Origin: a virus
Strand: one strand, 5' to 3'
DNA length: 64,000 nt
Virus record (IMG/VR): IMGVR_UViG_3300043775_001610
Location: 46,253 to 110,252 of that record
Shown here: piece after piece, positions 51,411-57,475 of the stretch
How positions within the stretch are numbered: position 1 is the first letter of the stretch
Layout: each line of letters begins with the position of its first letter
Position numbers and translations under genes: made by a program
The notes under the pieces: model-generated
Told to the model about the DNA's origin: nothing
Seen by the model: the letters and a program-made list of their open reading frames with translations, nothing else
The model's database searches: none

Positions 51411-51430
51411 ATAAGGTATAATTACCTTAT
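51411..51430 (+). promoter_or_regulatory. 20-bp palindromic operator over a -10 box
   Basis: A perfect inverted repeat ATAAGGTA-TAAT-TACCTTAT contains the -10 TATAAT (51417-51422). The ATG of the next gene is at 51432, so the start site would be close to it. A dimeric regulator bound here would block transcription. Confidence 0.6.
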
Positions 51431-51431
51431 A

Positions 51432-51746
51432 ATGGAAACAACTTACATAACGATTGTAGTATCAATATTAGCTGCAATGCTTAGTGGATTTGCCACTGCG
51501 TTGGTTAATGGTTTTAGGGACGCTAAAAAAGAAAGAAATAGGCGGGATGAGCGTGAAAAAGACCATCTTAAATTAGATATAAAAGATCTTAAGATAGAGT
51601 TGTATCAGCTTGAAAAAGAATTAAATGAATGGAAAGGCAAATATTATAAAGCCATCCAAGACTTAATTGAAATGAAGTCTGAATTAGAGAGTGTATTATC
51701 TCAATTAAATCACATAGAATATCATGAAATGCTGGACACAGAATAA
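51432..51746 (+). CDS. Membrane-anchored coiled-coil protein
   Basis: 104 residues. One N-terminal hydrophobic helix (ITIVVSILAAMLSGFATALV, residues ~6-25) is followed by a long charged coiled coil of about 70 residues. This is the build of inner-membrane spanin (Rz-like) subunits or of a membrane-tethered regulator. The helix has no cleavage site. Paired with the lipoprotein at 47517, a spanin role can be proposed, but only from architecture. Confidence 0.55.
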   Translation: METTYITIVVSILAAMLSGFATALVNGFRDAKKERNRRDEREKDHLKLDIKDLKIELYQLEKELNEWKGKYYKAIQDLIEMKSELESVLSQLNHIEYHEMLDTE

Positions 51747-51755
51747 TTAAAATAG

Positions 51756-51761
51756 TACAAT
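51756..51761 (+). promoter_or_regulatory. -10 box for the Ntn hydrolase gene (leaderless type)
   Basis: TACAAT lies 6 nt before ATG 51768 with no Shine-Dalgarno. Confidence 0.5.
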
Positions 51762-51767
51762 AGATTT

Positions 51768-52325
51768 ATGACCTGTATTGTTGCTATTGCCCAGAATGGT
51801 GTTGTCTATATGGCTTCCGACCATGCTGCATCAGACGATAAAAGTGGATGGATCCTTTCTAGGAAAGAGCCTAAGTGTTTTAAGGTTGGTCAATACGGCG
51901 TAGCATTTACAGATTCTTTTCGCATGGGCCAAATTCTTCAATACATGTGGACTCCACCAAAATATACTCCAACTAAAACAAACTCTGGATTAGATAAGTT
52001 TATGAGAACTAAATTTATTGATTCAGTAAAAGCTGCATTCAAAGAGCATGGGTACGGAAGTATTGGATCATCTTCAGAAGAAGACACTGGTGGAATTTTC
52101 ATAGTAGGTGTTGAAGGTAGAATCTTTACTATAGATGAAGACTTTCATGTAGGGGAAAATATTGTAAACTATATGGCAGAAGGAAGCGGAGGACAGATAG
52201 CTTTGGGAGCATTGCATGCTACTAAAAATCAAAAAAATCCTAGGCTTAGATTAAAGGCAGCACTAGAAGCAGCAACTGAGTTTAATATGAGCGTAGCTGC
52301 CCCCTATACATACATTCAAGTTTAG
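51768..52325 (+). CDS. Proteasome-beta-like Ntn hydrolase
   Basis: 185 residues, start MTCIVAIAQNG. Removal of Met exposes Thr1, the nucleophile of proteasome/HslV subunits. The second motif YMASDHA places Asp at mature position 17, as in the family. The usual Lys33 may be Lys32 or Lys35 (SRKEPKCFKV), a small shift from HslV. The body has a GGIFIVGVEG strand pair and a GSGGQIALGALHA segment in the right order for the beta-beta sandwich. It may be a self-compartmentalising protease, or an unrelated Ntn hydrolase (amidase) of phages. No propeptide is encoded. Confidence 0.72.
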   Translation: MTCIVAIAQNGVVYMASDHAASDDKSGWILSRKEPKCFKVGQYGVAFTDSFRMGQILQYMWTPPKYTPTKTNSGLDKFMRTKFIDSVKAAFKEHGYGSIGSSSEEDTGGIFIVGVEGRIFTIDEDFHVGENIVNYMAEGSGGQIALGALHATKNQKNPRLRLKAALEAATEFNMSVAAPYTYIQV

Positions 52326-52327
52326 TG

Positions 52328-52333
52328 TATAAT
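52328..52333 (+). promoter_or_regulatory. -10 box (leaderless type)
   Basis: TATAAT lies exactly 6 nt before ATG 52340, without Shine-Dalgarno, directly after the previous stop. Confidence 0.5.
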
Positions 52334-52339
52334 TAGTTA

Positions 52340-52546
52340 ATGGATATAAACGACTTAAGACCAGACTACTCAAGATCAATGGACATTAGAGGTGTGCCAA
52401 CACATGTATGTCCATGTGGTTGTGAGATATGGAACCTCAAAGTCATTTTTGATAGTTGTGAAATTGCAACTTATTTTTTAGATATGGAGTGTGCTAATTG
52501 TGGCACACTAGCAACGGCGCCAACGCCACTGGATAGAGAAGAATAA
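52340..52546 (+). CDS. Small zinc-ribbon protein
   Basis: 68 residues. Cysteines at CPCGC (24-28) and CANC (51-54) form a zinc ribbon flanking beta strands (WNLKVIFDSCEIATYFL). The start is leaderless. Role unknown. Confidence 0.55.
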   Translation: MDINDLRPDYSRSMDIRGVPTHVCPCGCEIWNLKVIFDSCEIATYFLDMECANCGTLATAPTPLDREE

Positions 52547-52548
52547 AT

Positions 52549-52728
52549 ATGAGATCACAAAGAAGAATTGATATGCTAGAGCTTGAACTATATAAGCTTA
52601 GAATTGAATTAGATATAATGCATGAGATTATGAGCAACGTAATTAATACTCAGGTACAAGCGGCGGAAGCAAGAAACATGGATTCTGGTAAATGGTATCC
52701 ACGCAAGAACCCAACACAAAATTCATAA
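52549..52728 (+). CDS. 59-residue helical protein
   Basis: ATG 52549 gives 59 residues with a charged helix (RRIDMLELELYKLRIELDIMHEIM) and a basic Trp-containing tail. It ends 4 nt before the -35 of the subtilase promoter. The helix resembles a short dimerising coiled coil. No family recognised. Confidence 0.5.
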   Translation: MRSQRRIDMLELELYKLRIELDIMHEIMSNVINTQVQAAEARNMDSGKWYPRKNPTQNS

Positions 52729-52732
52729 TCTA

Positions 52733-52761
52733 TTGACAACCATCGCTGAATTTAGTAGAAT
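52733..52761 (+). promoter_or_regulatory. Promoter of the secreted protease (leaderless)
   Basis: TTGACA (52733-52738), 17-nt spacer, TAGAAT (52756-52761); ATG 52769 follows after 7 nt with no Shine-Dalgarno. The -35 itself is a TTG in the gene's frame, which makes a misleading longer reading frame. Confidence 0.7.
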
Positions 52762-52768
52762 TAGCTTT

Positions 52769-53731
52769 ATGAAAAAACTAATAACTATGGCAATTATTGC
52801 CAGCACACTCGCTATCACCACAATGCCTGCACAGGCAAATCTAAAGCCAAAAACAGTTGTCCCAACATTGGCTATTTTAGACACAGCGCTAGACACATCA
52901 ATCCCATCAATTAAGTCAAGACTAGTTGCTGAGGTATGCATTTTAGATTGGCCATCATGTCCAAATAAAACTAAATTTATGGAGGGCGCAGGAGCATCAG
53001 TTCTTCCAATTAGTATGTTATCAACAAATAATTTTAACCATGGAACACAAATGGCTTCTGCAGCAATTGCATCTAACCCAAATATTAATATTGTATTTAT
53101 TAGAATTGTTGGTAACACAACAAAAGGCGGACAGCAAACTTATGGTCTAAACACTCTTGTAAATGCTTTAACATGGGTTAATAACAACAAAGCTAAGTAC
53201 AATATTGTAGCGGTTGCATCATCTCATGCTACAAATGCTCCAGTTGTTAAGCGCAGCGCAACATCTAATTACTGTTTGCCAACAGCAGTTGACACAGTAG
53301 TTTCTAATTTAAATAACTCTGGCGTACCAGTATTTTTCCCTTCTGGAAATAGTGCTGGAAATCCAAGCATGAAGGGCAAGATCGAGTGGCCAGCATGTAT
53401 TAGCCAATCAATTGCAGTTGGTGGAGTTGAAACTCTAAATCTAGATAAGCCTCAAGTTTCTTTAACAAGCAACTATGATGTAAAACTTGTAGATCTATGG
53501 GGTGAAATCCAGCAGCCAACTATTTATCCTGGAAATGTTAGCGGATATTCTTATGGAACATCTGTTTCTGTTCAGGTAATTGCTGCAAAATATGTGCACT
53601 TAAAGGTTGCAAAGCCTACATTGACATCAACAGAGCTAATTTCATTAATGAAGACGGCTTCTGATCCAGTAGAAAACTCTTATGGACAAAATGTTTATCT
53701 GTTTAAGTTGAGTAAAATAATCAATGGATAG
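52769..53731 (+). CDS. Secreted subtilisin-like (S8) protease
   Basis: 320 residues from ATG 52769 (the leaderless start). Signal peptide: KKLITMAIIASTLAITT then AQA cleavage near 23. The catalytic triad appears as Asp38 (AILDTALD), His91 (NHGTQMAS) and Ser265 (YGTSVS), with oxyanion Asn194 in PSGNSAG. It is a small subtilase with no obvious propeptide. It would be exported and cut host-surface or neighbouring proteins; release of progeny or removal of surface protein are possible roles. Confidence 0.85.
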   Translation: MKKLITMAIIASTLAITTMPAQANLKPKTVVPTLAILDTALDTSIPSIKSRLVAEVCILDWPSCPNKTKFMEGAGASVLPISMLSTNNFNHGTQMASAAIASNPNINIVFIRIVGNTTKGGQQTYGLNTLVNALTWVNNNKAKYNIVAVASSHATNAPVVKRSATSNYCLPTAVDTVVSNLNNSGVPVFFPSGNSAGNPSMKGKIEWPACISQSIAVGGVETLNLDKPQVSLTSNYDVKLVDLWGEIQQPTIYPGNVSGYSYGTSVSVQVIAAKYVHLKVAKPTLTSTELISLMKTASDPVENSYGQNVYLFKLSKIING

Positions 53732-53933
53732 TAAGTTAACTATCCTTGAAGAAATAATCAAGGACATTGGTGAGGAGTTGTACCAGAAATGGTACAACGC
53801 CCTTGCCATTGAAGATAGAACAGAAGAAGCATCAAAAGCAATGTCTGCAAATGCTGGTGAGACAGCATTATGGGTTATTCAAACATTTATGAATAAGTTT
53901 AATAATGCAGCGGATGAGCTAAAAGGAGAGTAA
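53724..53933 (+). CDS. Hypothetical helical protein
   Basis: 69 residues, acidic and helical (LTILEEIIKDIGEELYQKWYNAL), overlapping the protease gene by 8 bp. One base separates it from the thioredoxin gene. No motif recognised. Confidence 0.5.
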   Translation: MDSKLTILEEIIKDIGEELYQKWYNALAIEDRTEEASKAMSANAGETALWVIQTFMNKFNNAADELKGE

Positions 53934-53934
53934 G

Positions 53935-54237
53935 TTGATAGTTACAGATGAAAGCTTTGATAGAGTATTAGATTCTCACAATCTAGTCCTTATTGATTTT
54001 TGGGCTCCATGGTGCGGACCATGCTTAAAGGTGTCTCCAATACTAGATGAGATATCAAATGAGCGTGGATTGTGGGTTGGAAAACTAAATGTTGATGAAA
54101 ATCCTATAAAATCAGCAGAATACTCTGTAACTTCTATCCCTTATATGGTACTATTTAAGTCGGGGAAGCCAGTAAAAACTATTACTGGTGCAAAACCTAA
54201 GCATATTATGCTAGAAGAGCTTTCAGAATGGATCTAG
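53935..54237 (+). CDS. trxA: Thioredoxin
   Basis: 100 residues from TTG 53935, with AAGGAG just upstream. The WCGPC active site is at residues 26-30, then the Asp/Lys core, KLNVDENP, and the cis-Pro loop TSIPYMVLFKSG. It reduces disulfides and could feed electrons to the phage peroxidases or to ribonucleotide reductase. It overlaps the next gene by 10 bp. Confidence 0.92.
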   Translation: MIVTDESFDRVLDSHNLVLIDFWAPWCGPCLKVSPILDEISNERGLWVGKLNVDENPIKSAEYSVTSIPYMVLFKSGKPVKTITGAKPKHIMLEELSEWI

Positions 54238-54422
54238 AGAATATAGATTCAAATCATTTAGAGTTTGAGATATGGCTCAAAAATGGTTACGATAGAGGCT
54301 GGGTCTCAGATGTATTTTGCGATACACACGATGGTCCGCCTTTAACAGATGAAGAAATGCAAGAATGGGAAGAAGGAGGAGATCCCTGCTCTTTCCATGT
54401 AAAAGTAAATGCACTACACTAA
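54228..54422 (+). CDS. Small acidic hypothetical protein
   Basis: 64 residues, very acidic, with two Cys (VFCDTHDG, GDPCSFHV). It overlaps thioredoxin by 10 bp, so it could be a redox partner, but no motif supports it. Confidence 0.5.
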   Translation: MDLENIDSNHLEFEIWLKNGYDRGWVSDVFCDTHDGPPLTDEEMQEWEEGGDPCSFHVKVNALH

Positions 54423-54429
54423 ATTTCTG

Positions 54430-54445
54430 CGATCAATATAGATCG
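54430..54445 (+). promoter_or_regulatory. Leader hairpin before the secreted Ig/coiled-coil gene
   Basis: CGATC-AATATA-GATCG forms a hairpin 26 nt before the ATG at 54472, with AAGGAG at 54456-54461. It could stabilise a strongly expressed mRNA. No clear promoter is visible next to it. Confidence 0.4.
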
Positions 54446-54471
54446 TAGAGGAAATAAGGAGAATAAATTAA

Positions 54472-55908
54472 ATGAACTCATTTAAGAAAATCGCTCTAGC
54501 CATGGTTGCAGCCATGACTTTGGGCACAATGGTAGCAACACCTGCAAGTGCTAACACCATGTCAGTTGTAGCATCCACATGGAATGCCGCAAAAACAGGT
54601 GGCGCAGGATATGACACGCCAGCAACTGCTGGAACAGCGCTAACGACTGCAATCGTACGTCCAGTACCTGCAGACAACACTGTTGACAATACAGACGTTG
54701 TTCAGATCGTAGCAACAGTAGTAGCAGGAACATCAGTTACTGCAACTTCAACAAATGCAACAATTGTATCTGCACTACACTCAACTGCTGCACCAGTAGG
54801 AGCAACATCAGGATCATCATCTTTGACAGTTGCAACTGGTACAGGAACAACAGCAACATTCTATGTCTACACAAAGACAACAGCAATTGGAACAGTTGTA
54901 GTTACAAATGGTCCAGTAACGGTAACATACTATGTACAGGGTACTGCTGGTCTAATCAATAATCTATCAGTTTCTGCACCTACAACAGGTGCTGCTGGTA
55001 CAAAGCAAGACATCGTTGTAACTGCAACAGATGCATTTGGCAACAAGGTATCTGGTAAGTCAATTACAGCAACTGTATTTGCTTCAACAGCAGTTATGGA
55101 TACAGCAACAGTAACAACTGGTGCTACACTAACAGATTTTGGAACAGCAACCTTTAAGGCTACTCTTCCAACAACAGGAACACGCTCACTAATTACATTT
55201 GCTCCAACAACATCAACAGATGCAGTTGCAGCAGCAGTAGTTGGTTTGACTGCTCCGACACTTGCTCCATTCGCAGAGATTTCAGTTCGTGATCTAGTAT
55301 CAGAACTTGCTGCTGAAAAAGCAGCACTCGTTGCAGAAAGAGCAGCACACGCTTCAACAAAGGCTCAGCTTGAAGCAGAAGTTAAGGCTAAGTCAGCTCT
55401 AGCAGAAAGCCTAGCAAAGGCTAATGCTGAGCTACTAAAGGCTACCGCAGAAGCAACTGATGCAAAGAAGGCAGAAGCAAGCGCTCTAAAGGCACTCGCA
55501 GATGCAGGCGTTGCTGCAGATAAGATTATTGCACAGTTCAAGTTGGACTTGGAAGCAGCGAATGCTTCACTTGCAACACTTACTGCAGAACTTGCAGAAC
55601 TAAAGGCTTCACATGCCAAGGCACTTGCTGATCTAAAGGCTACATCAGATAAGGCACTTGCAGATGCAAAGGCTGCTTCAGATAAGGCAGTTGCAGATGC
55701 TGTAGCAACAGAGAAGGTAGCGGGTGCAAAGTCACTTGCAGATGCAAAGACTGCATCAGATGCTGCTCTACTCGCTAAGGATGCACAGATTGCTAAGTTG
55801 ACTGCAGATAATGCTGCAGCGATTAAGTCTATGAAGGCTGCATTTAACAAGTTGGCCACTCAGTGGAACAAGAAGAATCCAAAAGCTAAGGTTACCTTGC
55901 TTAAGTAA
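54472..55908 (+). CDS. Secreted Ig-like/coiled-coil surface protein
   Basis: 478 residues. Signal peptide (FKKIALAMVAAMTLGTMVATPASA) is followed by Thr/Ala-rich beta domains, one with the invasin-type pattern IVVTATDAFGNKVSGKSI (~175-195). From ~280 a long Ala/Lys/Glu coiled coil runs (SELAAEKAALVAERAA...). The C-terminus is basic. Lys is almost always AAG here while AAA prevails in most other genes, and Ala is rich. The build suggests an abundant S-layer-like or wall-associated protein, with a strong 13-bp terminator after it. It may be a host-type gene carried by the phage. Confidence 0.7.
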   Translation: MNSFKKIALAMVAAMTLGTMVATPASANTMSVVASTWNAAKTGGAGYDTPATAGTALTTAIVRPVPADNTVDNTDVVQIVATVVAGTSVTATSTNATIVSALHSTAAPVGATSGSSSLTVATGTGTTATFYVYTKTTAIGTVVVTNGPVTVTYYVQGTAGLINNLSVSAPTTGAAGTKQDIVVTATDAFGNKVSGKSITATVFASTAVMDTATVTTGATLTDFGTATFKATLPTTGTRSLITFAPTTSTDAVAAAVVGLTAPTLAPFAEISVRDLVSELAAEKAALVAERAAHASTKAQLEAEVKAKSALAESLAKANAELLKATAEATDAKKAEASALKALADAGVAADKIIAQFKLDLEAANASLATLTAELAELKASHAKALADLKATSDKALADAKAASDKAVADAVATEKVAGAKSLADAKTASDAALLAKDAQIAKLTADNAAAIKSMKAAFNKLATQWNKKNPKAKVTLLK

Positions 55909-55915
55909 TTAGTTT

Positions 55916-55946
55916 AATATGGGGCAGGGTAACCTGCCCCATATTT
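55916..55946 (+). terminator. Strong terminator hairpin
   Basis: A 13-bp perfect stem (AATATGGGGCAGG / CCTGCCCCATATT) around a GTAA loop, followed by T. It closes the gene at 54472. The T run is short, but stem strength and place support a terminator. Confidence 0.75.
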
Positions 55947-55956
55947 ACTATTATGA

Positions 55957-55962
55957 TAAAAT
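55957..55962 (+). promoter_or_regulatory. Weak -10 box, leaderless type
   Basis: TAAAAT lies 7 nt before ATG 55970. No -35 is visible because the terminator stem occupies its place. Confidence 0.3.
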
Positions 55963-55969
55963 TAATACT

Positions 55970-56122
55970 ATGGAATGGGATCACTTTCACGTTATTCAAA
56001 AAAAAGTTTTAAATGAATTAATTAAAGAGATGGAAAGTTTAGAAATACCACCAGACTGGAGACCAAGAGAGGTTTTGAGTTTAGTAATTAGAAAATTAAA
56101 AGAAAAAGAGGAATCATGTTAA
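55970..56122 (+). CDS. 50-residue hypothetical protein
   Basis: From ATG 55970, next to the -10-like box; a longer frame would read back into the terminator. It starts MEWDHFHVIQ and is charged and helical throughout (KKVLNELIKEMESL, then LSLVIRKLKEKEES). It overlaps the histone-like gene by 7 bp. No family recognised. Confidence 0.5.
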   Translation: MEWDHFHVIQKKVLNELIKEMESLEIPPDWRPREVLSLVIRKLKEKEESC

Positions 56123-56328
56123 CTAGATTAAAGTTTAAAATTTTTGGTTGGCTACGTGTCACACCAAAAGAAGCTATGTTTGAAAAAGTTATTACGGATG
56201 CAATTCTAGCATCAATTCAGGCACCAGCCAAGAAGACAGCCAAGAAGGCACCAGCTAAGAAGACAGCCAAGAAGGCACCAGCTAAGAAGGCGGCTAAGAA
56301 GGCACCAGCTAAGAAGGCAGCTAAGTAA
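56116..56328 (+). CDS. Histone-H1-like Lys/Ala/Pro repeat protein
   Basis: 70 residues. An N-terminal hydrophobic helix (KFKIFGWLRVTPKEAMFEKV...) leads to a tail of about 34 residues of APAKK(T/A)AKK repeats (56217-56325). Such tails bind DNA without sequence preference, as in bacterial H1-like proteins. The tail codes Lys as AAG. It may compact phage DNA or bind host chromosome. The gene overlaps neighbours at both ends. Confidence 0.7.
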   Translation: MLTRLKFKIFGWLRVTPKEAMFEKVITDAILASIQAPAKKTAKKAPAKKTAKKAPAKKAAKKAPAKKAAK

Positions 56329-56546
56329 TGGATTCTAAAAGAAAGTCATTGCTAAAGACTATCAGCTGGCCATTTGTACACTTCACTTTTGTTTCTGGAA
56401 TAATTTACTTTACTCTTAAATATTTTACTGGAGAAGCAGAGTGGGAATATGTTGGTCTTTACGGTCTATCGTATCTAGCGCTAGAGATGTCATTTTTCTT
56501 TATTCATGAAAGACTGTGGGCAAAGTTTGGCAAGAAAGTTAAGTAA
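56328..56546 (+). CDS. DUF2061-like two-pass membrane protein
   Basis: 72 residues with SLLKTISWPFVHFTFVSGII, a second hydrophobic stretch, then FFFIHERLWAKFGKK. The patterns 'K.isW' and 'HERLW' are hallmarks of DUF2061 membrane proteins of unknown function. It may change membrane properties during infection. Confidence 0.65.
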   Translation: MDSKRKSLLKTISWPFVHFTFVSGIIYFTLKYFTGEAEWEYVGLYGLSYLALEMSFFFIHERLWAKFGKKVK

Positions 56547-56686
56547 TGGGTAAGCACCTAGATAAAATGCAGAGAGCATTAGCACAAAGACAAGCAGGAA
56601 CATATGCTAGCGGACAAAAAAAGCCAGGGTCTATGAATATAAAGAAGACTGGATATAGAGGACAGAAGGCTAAAGGCTCTAAGTAA
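56546..56686 (+). CDS. 46-residue basic protein
   Basis: ATG shares a base with the preceding stop and the TAA shares one with the next ATG. 46 residues with several Lys/Arg (MQRALAQRQAG, SGQKKPGS, YRGQKAKGSK), a nucleic-acid-binding look. Unknown function. Confidence 0.5.
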   Translation: MGKHLDKMQRALAQRQAGTYASGQKKPGSMNIKKTGYRGQKAKGSK

Positions 56687-56808
56687 TGTTTAGTGGATTT
56701 TGCGAAATAAAGGGTTGTGGGAAAAAAGCAACTAGGATTTCAGGCAGTCAGTCAGGCCCAATTATTGATATATGTGATGATTGCTGGCATGAGCAATACA
56801 AGTCCTAA
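56686..56808 (+). CDS. 40-residue zinc-binding protein
   Basis: Coupled by overlap to the gene before. Cysteines at CEIKGC (6-11) and CDDC (30-33) form a compact four-Cys site. No family recognised. Confidence 0.5.
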   Translation: MFSGFCEIKGCGKKATRISGSQSGPIIDICDDCWHEQYKS

Positions 56809-56820
56809 TCAACTAAATGC

Positions 56821-56857
56821 TATAATAGAGGTATAAGCGGAATACTAGTCCCGCTTA
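56821..56857 (+). promoter_or_regulatory. Promoter followed by a 5' stem-loop
   Basis: TATAAT (56821-56826) predicts a start near 56833. TAAGCGG and CCGCTTA (56834-56840 and 56851-56857) then form a 7-bp hairpin at the very 5' end of the transcript, which could stabilise the mRNA. AGGAG (56872-56876) serves ATG 56884. No -35 is apparent. Confidence 0.5.
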
Positions 56858-56883
56858 AATAAATAACCTATAGGAGTAATAAC

Positions 56884-57036
56884 ATGTCAGACGGAAAAGA
56901 CTTAAACGGATTTACATCACCAAAGGTAGATGATTCAACAGTATGGGGCAACAACGAGCAGTACGCAGCTGATCCAAAGGCAGCATTCCCATCAACAGAC
57001 GTTTCAAACCAGGCGCAGGCTCAAGGTCCAAAGTAA
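56884..57036 (+). CDS. 50-residue hydrophilic protein
   Basis: ATG 56884 with AGGAG 7 nt upstream. Asn/Asp/Gln-rich, disordered-looking (STVWGNNEQYAADPKAAFPS). First gene of a strong transcription unit. No motif recognised. Confidence 0.5.
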   Translation: MSDGKDLNGFTSPKVDDSTVWGNNEQYAADPKAAFPSTDVSNQAQAQGPK

Positions 57037-57037
57037 T

Positions 57038-57187
57038 ATGTGCATTGAATGTGGATGCGAAAGCGTAGGAAGTGAAACTGGTATAGCTTCAGTTTCAATT
57101 CAAGATGTTACTTCTCAAGGAACCTCTGGGGTTACCTTGAGCATGGTTTCAACACCAGAGCAGACTGAAAGGTTTATAAACGAATAA
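57038..57187 (+). CDS. Cys-start mini-protein, HypB-like MCxxCxC motif (copy 1)
   Basis: 49 residues from ATG 57038. The N-terminus MCIECGCES holds three cysteines in the spacing C-x2-C-x-C, as in the nickel-binding start of HypB (MCxxCGC). A Thr/Ser-rich tail follows. It has a sister gene directly downstream. It probably binds a metal. Nothing else supports a hydrogenase role. Confidence 0.55.
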   Translation: MCIECGCESVGSETGIASVSIQDVTSQGTSGVTLSMVSTPEQTERFINE

Positions 57188-57297
57188 TGTGCAAAGATTG
57201 CAATTGTGGTAACTCAGAAGACATTAAGTATGAATCTTCTGTTGAGCCATCTATGAATACAAATGTTGTAACAATATCACAAATTAAGGGTGCATAG
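57187..57297 (+). CDS. Cys-start mini-protein, MCxxCxC motif (copy 2)
   Basis: 36 residues; ATG shares a base with the previous stop. It begins MCKDCNCGN, the same C-x2-C-x-C spacing as the gene before, then an acidic tail. The repeated N-terminus makes a tandem duplication likely, after which the tails diverged. Confidence 0.55.
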   Translation: MCKDCNCGNSEDIKYESSVEPSMNTNVVTISQIKGA

Positions 57298-57473
57298 TGT
57301 CAGAAAACGTTGTAAACTCTAACGATACGCCAAAAAGAAATCCTTCTCAGGGTAAATTCAAATCAGGTATAAAAGAAAAAAGACCACCAATGAAGGTTGA
57401 CGTTAACAAGCATGGAATAAGAAGAGAAACACCAGCAGTAGCACCTAAAAAATTTGGTAGAAAGAAGGTTTAA
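57297..57473 (+). CDS. 58-residue basic protein
   Basis: GTG start overlapping the previous stop. Lys/Pro-rich (RNPSQGKFKSGIKEKRPPMK, then KKFGRKKV), with no Cys. It leads into the 2OG oxygenase gene after 2 nt. It may be a nucleic-acid-binding peptide. Confidence 0.5.
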   Translation: MSENVVNSNDTPKRNPSQGKFKSGIKEKRPPMKVDVNKHGIRRETPAVAPKKFGRKKV

Positions 57474-57475
57474 TA

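Noticed and set aside
52733-52768. Earlier TTG start for the subtilase
   Set aside because: This TTG is the first half of the -35 (TTGACA); the signal peptide starts at ATG 52769.
55365-55859. Long antisense Ala/Ser-rich frame
   Set aside because: It is the complement of the Ala/Lys coiled coil in the gene at 54472, and codon bias there leaves the opposite frame open.
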